DNA of 5,586 nucleotides from JAVKFF01 sp040226215 (GCA_040226215.1 JAVKFF010000203.1:1-5586); one strand, 5' to 3'. Shown: positions 1 to 5,558, counted from the stretch's first letter. Program-made: numbers and translations. The notes: generated by a model not told the origin, from the letters alone.

Positions 1-626
1 TTCACCCGCAGTTCCTGGCGGCCCATGATCACGAGATTGCCGTTCGGCAGGACCTGCGTGACGATCGCGGCCACCGACAGGTTGATATTCTCTTCCCGGT
101 CGATGGAGCCGGTCCCGGCGGATGCCGAGTTCGAGCCGACCTGCGCCAGGTTGTCGGGATTGGCGTTCGGGTTGTTGCCGGGCAGGCGCCCCACCACGCT
201 GGGAATGCTGTAGCCGAAGAACTCCGGCACCGAGAGGCCCTCGCTGCCCGAGCGGGTGCGGGTCGTCTCGTTCTGGAACTGCGCGCTCTCGTCGATGTTC
301 ACCGTCACGGTCAGCAGGTCGCCGACCCGGTTCGCCCGCTGGTCCTTGAAGAAGGCGCGGCTGCCGGGGCGCCACAGGGAGTTCGGCGCATGGGCCACCG
401 GCTCCGGTCGCGGCATCGGCAGGGAGACCGGCTTGTAGCCCTGCTTTTCGGTCGGGTTCTCGATCTGCGCCAGTTCCGGCGCCTCGCCGATCCGGCCGAT
501 CCGGTCGATTGCGTTGCAGGCCCCCAGGCCCAGGCAGAGGCCGGCGATCATGACCGTCCGGAACAGCCGGCCGGAGGCCGGGCCGGGCAGGAATGTCGTG
601 ACAGGGGAACGCGAGGTGGAAGTCAT
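1..626 (-). CDS. flgH: FlgH, flagellar L-ring lipoprotein (3' end cut off by window)
   Basis: Outer-membrane lipoprotein that forms the L ring, the bushing through which the rod passes. The reverse complement from ATG at 626 gives 208 residues with no stop before the window edge; family members run about 230-250 residues, so only the C-terminal tail is missing. The signal peptide has a hydrophobic core at about residues 25-36 and a lipobox LGAC, with Cys37 as the lipidated residue. Family signatures follow: NSLWRPGSRAFFKDQRA at about 82-98, VGDLLTVTV, GTGSIDREENI, and VTQVLPNGNLVIMGRQELRV near the edge. The start at 626 is preferred because the next in-frame Met (codon 26, at 551) would leave too short a signal peptide; the Shine-Dalgarno before 626 is weak. 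It lies 50 bp downstream of flgA, last of the visible flgFGAH unit. Identity is firm from the motifs; the C-terminus cannot be judged. Confidence 0.95.
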   Translation of the reverse strand, partial: MTSTSRSPVTTFLPGPASGRLFRTVMIAGLCLGLGACNAIDRIGRIGEAPELAQIENPTEKQGYKPVSLPMPRPEPVAHAPNSLWRPGSRAFFKDQRANRVGDLLTVTVNIDESAQFQNETTRTRSGSEGLSVPEFFGYSIPSVVGRLPGNNPNANPDNLAQVGSNSASAGTGSIDREENINLSVAAIVTQVLPNGNLVIMGRQELRV

Positions 627-676
627 TTGCCAGTTCTTTCGCTTTAGCCGTTTGTTCCGTCGGGCCGGTGCGCGGA

Positions 677-1771
677 TCAGCGCCGGGCGTCGGCCAGGGC
701 CCGTGTGGGCCGGGCGCCGCCGCTGATCAGGTTGTTGGCCACCAGCATGTGGACTTCGCCGGGGCCGACGATGACGCCGCGCACGACACGCTTGCTGCGC
801 AGGTTGCGGATGCCGATCACCTCGCCGCGGGCACCGGACTCCAGCGCCTGGCCGGTGGTGGTGAGCATCAGGCCGCCCTGGTTCAGGATCATCGTGACCA
901 TCTCGTTGCGCTCGACGTCCTGCGGCACCATCACGTCGTTGGCGCGGACATGCTTGCCGCCCTGGATGGCGCGCCGCGGGCTGCGCCCGATCAGATGCTC
1001 GGCCTCGGTGATGACATTGCTGGGCACCCGGTCGGCGCGCGTCTTGCGGTAGGTGATGTCCTTCGCCGTGATCACCTCGCCCGCCACCATGCGTCCGCGC
1101 AGCACCGGCAGGTCGGCCATTTCCGTCACCTGGCCGTTCAGGCGCAGCGGCCGGGTGTCGGAACCGTCGGTCAGGCGCAGGATGGCGTCGAAGCGGCCCG
1201 TGTCGGGGCGGTAGTCGAGGCTCTCCACCTGGGGGTTCACGAAGGCGTCGAGCGCCACGTAGGTGTCGCGCATGCGGCCGCTCAGGAAGAGGTCGTAATC
1301 GCCGTCGTCCAGCTGCGGCCGCAGCGCCTCGAGGATCACCCGGGTGAGCTCGGTCTGCTCGATCAGGCGGCCGCGGCGTGCGACCTCGATCGTCCGGCTC
1401 TGCGCGAATGGCGTCCACTCCAGGCCATGGGCCTGTGCGGCACGGGCGACCGCGTCGGTGCGGATGCGGCCCTGGCCGCCCGGCTCCGGGGAGCGCGCGA
1501 CCGGAACCTCGGCCAGCCGGTCGGGCACGCCGACCAGAAGGTCGCCGAGGGTGACCATCGGCCCGTCGACGGTGACGTCGCCGCGCATGTAGATGACCTC
1601 GGCGGCCGCCCGATCGCCGGACGCCGCAGGGGGCGCCGGCTCCAGGGTCCGGGAACCGGCCGCCTCGGCCATGCTGGTGGCGGCGGTCGCCAGGATCAGC
1701 GTGGCAAGCAGCAGGTAGCCGGTACGCGTCAGCAGGGCGGGGAGTCGGGCGGTCATGACGGCCTCGTTCAT
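677..1771 (-). CDS. flgA: FlgA, periplasmic P-ring assembly chaperone
   Basis: Periplasmic chaperone needed for FlgI to polymerise into the P ring around the rod. The 364-residue product has a Sec signal peptide (hydrophobic stretch about 19-32, likely cleavage after AEA at 35-37). An N-terminal region of about 180 residues includes YMRGDVTVDGPMVTLGDLL. The C-terminal half carries the SAF/ChapFlgA domain: VLRGRMVAGEVITAKDI begins at residue 223, followed by HLIGRSPRRAIQGGKHVRAND and a final beta-rich part with GEVIGIRNLRSKRVVRGVIVG. It is longer than the enteric protein (about 220 residues), as is common in alphaproteobacteria. The ATG at 1771 overlaps the flgG stop as ATGA, implying translational coupling. 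A second ATG at 1756 (Met6) has GAGG five bases upstream and would still leave a complete signal peptide, so the true start may be 1756. Confidence 0.95.
   Translation of the reverse strand: MNEAVMTARLPALLTRTGYLLLATLILATAATSMAEAAGSRTLEPAPPAASGDRAAAEVIYMRGDVTVDGPMVTLGDLLVGVPDRLAEVPVARSPEPGGQGRIRTDAVARAAQAHGLEWTPFAQSRTIEVARRGRLIEQTELTRVILEALRPQLDDGDYDLFLSGRMRDTYVALDAFVNPQVESLDYRPDTGRFDAILRLTDGSDTRPLRLNGQVTEMADLPVLRGRMVAGEVITAKDITYRKTRADRVPSNVITEAEHLIGRSPRRAIQGGKHVRANDVMVPQDVERNEMVTMILNQGGLMLTTTGQALESGARGEVIGIRNLRSKRVVRGVIVGPGEVHMLVANNLISGGARPTRALADARR
1762..1765 (-). promoter_or_regulatory. Shine-Dalgarno GAGG favouring the internal flgA start at 1756
   Basis: On the minus strand GAGG sits five bases before the ATG at 1754-1756. 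The upstream ATG at 1769-1771, overlapping the flgG stop, has no purine-rich element in front of it (AGCTGAA only). Either ribosomes reinitiate at the ATGA overlap, or they start freshly five codons later at Met6. The choice adds or removes only MNEAV before the signal peptide, so the mature protein is unaffected. Confidence 0.45.
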
Positions 1772-2553
1772 TTCAGCTGGCTTGTCGCCGCCATCATCTC
1801 GTCGGATGTCGAGATGACGCGGGAATTCATCTCATAGGCACGCTGCGCCTTGATCAGGTTGGTGATCTCCTGCACCGGGTTGACGTTGGAGGTCTCCAGA
1901 TAGCCCTGGCGCAGGGCGCCGAAGCCATTGGTCGCCGCGGTGCCGGTCGTCGCCGTGCCCGATGCCGCAGTCTCCAGGAACAGGTTGTCGCCCATGGATT
2001 CCAGGCCGGCATCGTTGAAGAAGATCGCCAGGTTGATCTGGCCGACCACGTTCTCCGCGACGCTGCCCGGGACCTTCACCGACACCTCGCCGGTGGAGTT
2101 GATGCTGATCGCCGTGGCGTTCTGCGGGATCGTGATGCCGGGCTGCAGGGTATAGCCGTCCTGCGTCACGATCTGGCCGGCCGAGGAGACGGCGAAGGTG
2201 CCCGACCGGGTATAGGCGGTGCTGCCGTCCGGCAGGGTGATCTGGAAGAAGCCGCGGCCGTTGATCGCCAGATCCAGCGAATTCTCCGTCATCTCCAGGT
2301 TGCCCTGCTCGAAGATCCGGTAGACCGCCGAGGTGCGCACGCCGACACCGATCTGGATGCCGGCAGGCACCACCGTGCCGCTGTCGGAAGACTGCGAGCC
2401 GGAGCGTCGCAGGTTCTGGTAGAGCAGGTCCTGGAACTCGGCCCGCTGCCGCTTGAACCCGGTCGTCGTCATGTTCGCGATGTTGTTCGAAATGACTTCG
2501 ACGTTGAGCTGCTGGGCGAGCATCCCGGTGCTGCCGATACTCAAGGAACGCAT
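1768..2553 (-). CDS. flgG: FlgG, flagellar distal rod protein
   Basis: Builds the distal rod, the drive shaft crossing the P and L rings to the hook. The 261 residues match the usual family length of about 260. The N-terminal rod domain at about 1-40 includes MRSLSIGSTGMLAQQLNVEV and the SNNIANMTTTGFKRQRAEF signature. The body has LDLAINGRGFFQITLPDGS, YTRSGTFAVSSAGQIVTQDG and GEVSVKVPG. The C-terminal helix region at about 212-261 has GALRQGYLETSNVNPVQEI and IKAQRAYEMNSRVIST, typical of FlgG rather than FlgF. There is no cleavable signal peptide, as expected for a substrate of the flagellar type III export apparatus. The start at 2553 is set by a strong AAAGGAG six bases upstream. It lies 37 bp after flgF and overlaps flgA by 4 bp. 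No anomaly is seen. Confidence 0.98.
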   Translation of the reverse strand: MRSLSIGSTGMLAQQLNVEVISNNIANMTTTGFKRQRAEFQDLLYQNLRRSGSQSSDSGTVVPAGIQIGVGVRTSAVYRIFEQGNLEMTENSLDLAINGRGFFQITLPDGSTAYTRSGTFAVSSAGQIVTQDGYTLQPGITIPQNATAISINSTGEVSVKVPGSVAENVVGQINLAIFFNDAGLESMGDNLFLETAASGTATTGTAATNGFGALRQGYLETSNVNPVQEITNLIKAQRAYEMNSRVISTSDEMMAATSQLK

Positions 2554-2559
2554 GCCTTA

Positions 2560-2566
2560 CTCCTTT
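2560..2566 (-). promoter_or_regulatory. Strong Shine-Dalgarno of flgG
   Basis: The minus strand reads AAAGGAG six bases before the flgG ATG, within the 37-bp flgF-flgG gap. It is the best ribosome binding site in the window. The neighbouring genes flgH and flgA have weak or ambiguous sites, so FlgG may be made in greater amount from the shared transcript. Confidence 0.8.
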
Positions 2567-2590
2567 ACCCTTGGACGACGGTCTGACGCG

Positions 2591-3313
2591 TCAGATCGGT
2601 CGGCCGACGTTCTGGATCATCTTGCGGTCGAGGCTGTCGTCCTTGTCGACCATCTTCTGTGCCGAGATGAACTGGTTCGACAGCAGGATCATGTTCGTCA
2701 TCTCCTGGATCGCCTTGACGTTGGAGCCTTCCAGGGCGAACTGCGTGACGATGAAGTCCTCGGCGGCCCGCGGGTTCGCCTCCGTGGTGAACAAGGTGTT
2801 GCCGACGCTGCGCAGGTCGCGCTGGTCGTCGAACGCCACCACGTCGAGGCGGCCGACCTCGTTGCCGCTGCCGTCGGTGACGACGCCGGCGGCATCGATG
2901 ACCGGACGGTCCGTCTGGTCTTCCAGCACGATCGGCTGGCCGTTGTCGCCGAGCACCTGGAAGCCGCTGACATGGGTCAACTCGCCGTCGGCGTTCAGGG
3001 TGAAGGCACCGTTCCGGCTGTAGAACTCACCCTCCGGACCGGCGATCACGAAATAGCCATCGCCCTCGAGAGCGACGTCCAGGGGGCGCATGGTCGGTTC
3101 CAGCGGGCCGTTCGTCAGGTCGCGGACCAGGCCGAAGTCCTGCACATAGGATGTCGCGTTCTTGGTCCCCGGATTGTCGACGACTTCCTCGAACAGCACC
3201 CGCTCGCCCTTGAAGCCGGTGGTGGACATGTTCGCGATGTTGTTCGCGGTGATGTCCATCTGGCGGCGCAGGGCGGTCATGCGCGACAGGGTGATGTAGA
3301 CAGTGTTTTCCAT
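2591..3313 (-). CDS. flgF: FlgF, flagellar proximal rod protein
   Basis: Proximal rod component, assembled between the MS ring/FliE base and the FlgG distal rod and exported by the flagellar type III apparatus. From ATG at 3313 the product is 240 residues, normal for FlgF. It opens MENTVYITLSRMTALRRQMD, followed by the rod signature ANNIANMSTTGFKGERVLF. The middle carries RPLDVALEGDGYFVIAGPEG, YSRNGAFTLNADGELTHVSG and VLGDNGQPI. The C-terminal helix at about 188-240 has ALEGSNVKAIQEMTNMI. In-frame ATGs upstream (3334, 3367) would add 7 or 18 residues foreign to the family, and only 3313 has a good Shine-Dalgarno, GGAG at 3319-3322, five bases away. It is first in the minus-strand unit, about 75 nt downstream of a predicted sigma-54 start. 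Confidence 0.97.
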   Translation of the reverse strand: MENTVYITLSRMTALRRQMDITANNIANMSTTGFKGERVLFEEVVDNPGTKNATSYVQDFGLVRDLTNGPLEPTMRPLDVALEGDGYFVIAGPEGEFYSRNGAFTLNADGELTHVSGFQVLGDNGQPIVLEDQTDRPVIDAAGVVTDGSGNEVGRLDVVAFDDQRDLRSVGNTLFTTEANPRAAEDFIVTQFALEGSNVKAIQEMTNMILLSNQFISAQKMVDKDDSLDRKMIQNVGRPI

Positions 3314-3324
3314 CTCGGCTCCGT

Positions 3325-3340
3325 GCCGGGCCATCCCGGC
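3325..3340 (-). promoter_or_regulatory. GC hairpin in the flgF leader abutting the Shine-Dalgarno
   Basis: On the minus strand GCCGGG-ATGG-CCCGGC forms a perfect 6-bp all-GC stem with a four-base loop. Its 3' edge lies two bases from the GGAG used by flgF. The loop holds an AUG (3332-3334) in frame with flgF. Because it lies inside the predicted sigma-54 transcript, it could limit ribosome loading or mark a protein binding site. The structure is seen directly; its function is inferred. Confidence 0.5.
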
Positions 3341-3398
3341 GGGGTCTTGTCTCCGGTTCCGCCGCAACGCTGCGAGGGAACGCTTCGACCCACCTTTA

Positions 3399-3414
3399 TG
3401 CAGGCGGCGTGCCA
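3399..3414 (-). promoter_or_regulatory. Sigma-54 (RpoN) promoter of the flgF operon
   Basis: The minus strand reads TGGCACGCCGCCTGCA. The -24 element TGGCACG is exact, the -12 element is CTGCA against the consensus TTGCA, and the GG-N10-GC spacing is exact. Counting from G(-24) at 3412, transcription should begin near 3388, leaving a leader of about 75 nt before the flgF ATG. In Caulobacter the basal-body and hook genes that include flgF are sigma-54 dependent and activated by FlbD; the same control is inferred here. An IHF-like site lies immediately upstream. Confidence 0.82.
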
Positions 3415-3431
3415 GAAAAATAACACTGAAA

Positions 3432-3444
3432 AATCAATAGGTTG
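3432..3444 (+). promoter_or_regulatory. IHF binding site upstream of the sigma-54 promoter
   Basis: AATCAATAGGTTG matches the IHF consensus WATCAANNNNTTR at every specified base, with an A-rich flank on its 5' side as in strong IHF sites. It lies at about -44 to -56 relative to the predicted flgF start, where IHF bends DNA to bring a distant enhancer-bound activator onto sigma-54 polymerase. It falls in the only AT-rich block of the intergenic region. Confidence 0.65.
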
Positions 3445-3462
3445 AATGGATTTTTGGGCGGG

Positions 3463-3481
3463 GGCGGCAGTTCCCGCCGGG
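3463..3481 (+). repeat. Imperfect direct repeat, copy 1 (candidate enhancer element)
   Basis: GGCGGCAGTTCCCGCCGGG recurs at 3599-3616 with one base deleted and one C-to-T change. This copy also contains a dyad, GGCGG-N6-CCGCC (3463-3478), the shape expected of a dimeric helix-turn-helix site. It is about 75-93 bp upstream of the predicted sigma-54 start, a usual enhancer distance. A role as a binding site for the flagellar sigma-54 activator is inference. The local GC richness makes chance similarity possible. Confidence 0.4.
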
Positions 3482-3585
3482 TCGTCCGGGGTTGCCGCTT
3501 CACGGCGAATCGGCTGGCCATGCAAATCTTGCCTTGCGGGGTCCGGCCGGCAATTCCGCCCGCCTGGATGCGCAACCGTCGGGTT

Positions 3586-3602
3586 CGCCGGCCCTCCCGG
3601 CG
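3586..3602. repeat. Inverted repeat CGCCGG-N5-CCGGCG
   Basis: A perfect 6-bp dyad with the five-base centre CCCTC. Its right arm overlaps the beginning of repeat copy 2 and lies about 20 bp upstream of the candidate fliL -35. It is not followed by a T-run on either strand, so it is not an intrinsic terminator. It may be an operator or merely a by-product of GC-rich composition. Confidence 0.3.
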
Positions 3603-3616
3603 GCGTTCCTGCCGGG
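3599..3616 (+). repeat. Imperfect direct repeat, copy 2
   Basis: GGCGGCGTTCCTGCCGGG is the second copy of the element at 3463-3481. It ends four bases before the candidate fliL -35 hexamer, a position where a bound protein could activate or occlude that promoter. A degenerate third relative, GGCAATTCCGCC, occurs at 3549-3560. Function is inferred. Confidence 0.38.
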
Positions 3617-3620
3617 CTCA

Positions 3621-3649
3621 TTGTCGCCGCTGTGCAGCTCATGTATCTT
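3621..3649 (+). promoter_or_regulatory. Candidate sigma-70-type promoter for fliL-fliM
   Basis: TTGTCG (3621-3626) and TATCTT (3644-3649) are separated by 17 bp, the optimal spacing, and each matches four of six consensus bases. Transcription would start near 3656, giving a leader of about 200 nt before fliL. No convincing sigma-54 element precedes fliL on this strand. This is the best candidate by eye, not a certain promoter. Confidence 0.35.
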
Positions 3650-3854
3650 TATGGTACAAGCCCTTGATTCGCTGAAAAAAATCCCGGCTGGCGGAGCGCG
3701 GGCACCGCTGTCGGGTGTCGTGCCGGGGTGGACCTCCAGCCCTGGCGGCAGGCGCAGGATGGCGGCGGAAGCCGGGGGCGGAATCTGGCGCAGGCAGCGC
3801 CGCGGGACGGCCGGCGCATGAGCCGCGCAGCCGGCAGGGTCGGAGCAGCGAACC

Positions 3855-4379
3855 ATGGCAGACAATGACGACGAAGAAGGTGAGGCCGAAGGCGCACCGA
3901 AAAAGAAATGGAGCGGCAAGCGCCTCGTGCTGCTGGTCGTGCTGCCGCTGGTGCTGGTCCTCGGCGGTATTGGCGGCGCATTCGTCGCAGGGGTGTTCGA
4001 CGGCCTGATGGGCGGCGGCGAGGAAGCCGAGACCCATGCCGAGACGGCGGCTGCCGACGATCCCAACCGGCCGGTGGTGTTCTACGACCTGCCGGAGATC
4101 CTGGTGAACCTGAATTCCGGCGGCCGCCAGACGAGCTATCTCAAGCTGCGCGTTGCGCTGGAGCTTGAGGATCCCACCGCATTGCCCAACCTGGAGCGGC
4201 TGGTGCCGCGGGTGATGGACAATTTCCAGATCTATCTGCGGGAATTGCGGCCGGAGGACGTTTCGGGATCGGCAGGGCTGTACCGGATCAAGGAGGAACT
4301 GCTGTACCGGATCAACACGGCGGTCAGGCCGATCAAGGTAAATGACGTCCTCTTTAAGGAAATGATCGTACAATCATAG
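3855..4379 (+). CDS. fliL: FliL, flagellar basal-body/stator-associated membrane protein
   Basis: Single-pass inner-membrane protein that associates with the MotAB stators at the basal body and supports torque generation. The 174 residues show the family layout. A short charged cytoplasmic tail (acidic 3-12, then KKKWSGKR at 16-23) leads to a membrane segment at about 24-46 and a Gly/Glu-rich linker. The periplasmic FliL domain runs from about 70 to 174, with VVFYDLPEILVNLN, SYLKLRVALELED, LPNLERLVPRVMDNFQIYL and VNDVLFKEMIVQS at the end. The start at 3855 follows CGGAG (3841-3845) by nine bases. It is the first gene of the plus-strand unit, 42 bp before fliM, and diverges from flgF. Length and motifs are ordinary. 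An out-of-frame 16-codon reading frame (3818-3868) overlaps its start. Confidence 0.95.
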   Translation: MADNDDEEGEAEGAPKKKWSGKRLVLLVVLPLVLVLGGIGGAFVAGVFDGLMGGGEEAETHAETAAADDPNRPVVFYDLPEILVNLNSGGRQTSYLKLRVALELEDPTALPNLERLVPRVMDNFQIYLRELRPEDVSGSAGLYRIKEELLYRINTAVRPIKVNDVLFKEMIVQS

Positions 4380-4421
4380 CAGGATCGTGCGCAGAAGCGC
4401 CGACACGCAGCGGGTTCGAGG

Positions 4422-5558
4422 ATGGCAAACGGTTCCGACGACGACGACGTCGATCAGGAAAAAATGGCTGCCGAATGGGAGCAGATGGCCGGCGGTGGCG
4501 AAGGCGACCAGGATGCCATGGCTGCCGAATGGGAGGCCATGGCCGAGGGCGATGACGACGACGACGACGATGGCGGCGGCGGTCAGTCCACGCGGATCCT
4601 GAACCAGGACGAGATCGACAGCCTCCTGGGGTTCGACGCATCATCGGATTCCGACGGCGACAAGTCCGGCGTCCGCGCCCTGATCAACAGCGCGATGGTG
4701 TCCTACGAGCGTCTGCCGATGCTCGAGGTCGTGTTCGACCGCCTCGTCCGCCTGATGACCACCTCGCTGCGCAACTTCACCTCTGACAATGTGGAGGTGT
4801 CGCTCGACAACATCACCGCGATCCGCTTCGGCGACTACTTGAACTCGATTCCGCTGCCGGCCATCCTGTCGGTGTTCCGTGCCGAGCAGTGGGACAATTA
4901 TGGCCTCCTGACCGTCGACAGCTCGCTGATCTACTCGATCGTCGACGTGTTGCTGGGTGGGCGTCGCGGTACGGCGGCGATGCGGATCGAGGGGCGGCCC
5001 TACACCACGATCGAGCGCAACCTCGTGGAGCGCATGGTCAATGTCGTGCTGGAAGATATGGAGGCCGCCTTCGAGCCGCTCTCCAAGGTCGACTTCAACT
5101 ACGACCGGATCGAGACGAACCCGCGTTTCGCGACGATCGCGCGTCCGGCCAATGCGGCCATCGTCGCCCGCCTGCGGGTCGACATGGAGGATCGCGGCGG
5201 CCGCCTGGAACTGCTGCTGCCCTACGCGACGCTCGAGCCGGTCCGCGAGATCCTGCTGCAGATGTTCATGGGCGAGAAGTTCGGCCGTGACTCGATCTGG
5301 GAGAATCATCTCGCCACCGAACTCTGGTCGACCGACGTCGATATCGAGGCGGTCCTGGAAGAGCAGGTGATGACCCTGGGCCAGGTCATGAACCTGAAGG
5401 TCGGCACGACGGTCCTGTTGAACGCCACGCCGAACGCCGTGGTGGAACTGCGGTGCGGCGGCGTTCCCATGGTAGCCGGGCGCATGGGGCGCGTCGGCCA
5501 GCACATCGCCATCCGGGTCGATCACCGGCTGAAGCGCAACGGACATGCGGCCTCATGA
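4422..5558 (+). CDS. fliM: FliM, flagellar motor switch protein with acidic N-terminal extension
   Basis: C-ring protein that binds phospho-CheY and, with FliG and FliN, reverses or stops the motor. The 378 residues contain the EIDSLL-type CheY-binding motif (ILNQDEIDSLLGF, 59-71). The middle domain spans about 85-290, including SYERLPMLEVVFDRLVRLM and LLGGRRG at 177-183, at the place of the GGxG-type loop that contacts FliG. A C-terminal SpoA domain runs from about 304 to 370 (VMTLGQVMNLKVGTTVLLN and GRVGQHIAIRV). Typical FliM is about 330 residues with the CheY motif at the extreme N-terminus; here 57 residues precede it, with an 18-residue repeat and seven consecutive Asp. The start is uncertain: ATG 4422 has only GAGG directly abutting it, whereas ATG 4464 (Met15) has AGGA four bases upstream. 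The stop overlaps the next gene as ATGA. Confidence 0.96.
   Translation: MANGSDDDDVDQEKMAAEWEQMAGGGEGDQDAMAAEWEAMAEGDDDDDDDGGGGQSTRILNQDEIDSLLGFDASSDSDGDKSGVRALINSAMVSYERLPMLEVVFDRLVRLMTTSLRNFTSDNVEVSLDNITAIRFGDYLNSIPLPAILSVFRAEQWDNYGLLTVDSSLIYSIVDVLLGGRRGTAAMRIEGRPYTTIERNLVERMVNVVLEDMEAAFEPLSKVDFNYDRIETNPRFATIARPANAAIVARLRVDMEDRGGRLELLLPYATLEPVREILLQMFMGEKFGRDSIWENHLATELWSTDVDIEAVLEEQVMTLGQVMNLKVGTTVLLNATPNAVVELRCGGVPMVAGRMGRVGQHIAIRVDHRLKRNGHAAS
4464..4571 (+). repeat. Two tandem 54-bp units in the fliM 5' end
   Basis: Units at 4464-4517 and 4518-4571 encode 18 residues each. Both open with the identical 18 bases ATGGCTGCCGAATGGGAG, giving MAAEWE-x-MA, and 11 of 18 residues agree overall. 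The second unit ends in seven Asp codons (4551-4571), followed by four Gly codons. Identical codons in the first 18 bases suggest a duplication that is recent or under constraint. The units keep frame and lie wholly upstream of the CheY-binding motif. Confidence 0.75.

Larger units (their letters stand above)
3314..3854. other. Divergent flgF/fliL control region, no gene seen
   Basis: This 541-bp stretch separates two divergent flagellar units. Open frames across it give low-complexity Arg/Pro/Gly-rich peptides without recognisable motifs or good ribosome binding sites, so it is treated as non-coding. It is heterogeneous: GC-rich overall, but 3415-3455 is only about 24% G+C (10 of 41). From left to right it holds the flgF leader with a hairpin, a sigma-54 promoter, an IHF-like site, repeat copy 1, a GC-rich stretch with dyads, repeat copy 2, a sigma-70-like promoter and a long fliL leader. 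No TTAA-N7-TTAA CtrA-type box was found by eye, although the orthologous fliL promoter in Caulobacter is CtrA-controlled according to established knowledge. Confidence 0.7.

Noticed and set aside
668..1837. 389-residue plus-strand open frame opposite flgA
   Set aside because: It is the antisense shadow of a clearly identified gene in GC-rich DNA. The product is His/Asp/Ala/Gly-rich low complexity without domain motifs.
2453..3445. 330-residue plus-strand open frame opposite flgG and flgF
   Set aside because: It crosses two firmly identified genes and their junction on the opposite strand and has shadow-type composition and no motifs.
3675..3715. Terminator-like structure on the minus strand: broken stem (3683-3715) followed by seven T
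   Set aside because: The stem has only two 4-bp segments with unpaired bases between, and no minus-strand gene lies upstream that would need termination there.
3689..3800. GG-N10-GC spacings on the plus strand before fliL (3689-3703 and 3786-3800)
   Set aside because: Outside the invariant GG and GC they match the sigma-54 consensus poorly, and such spacings are frequent by chance in GC-rich DNA.
3818..3868. 16-codon upstream reading frame overlapping the fliL start
   Set aside because: No convincing Shine-Dalgarno, and one short frame of this length is expected by chance. It is noted only as part of the leader description.
3492..4066. Open frames on both strands in the intergenic region and early fliL (such as 3492-3821 plus and 3500-4066 minus)
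   Set aside because: Pro/Arg/Gly/Ala-rich translations, no recognisable motif, no good ribosome binding site, and overlap with regulatory elements. They are explained by high GC content.
4641..5546. 301-residue minus-strand open frame opposite fliM
   Set aside because: His/Asp/Arg/Gln-rich antisense shadow of fliM; no family features.
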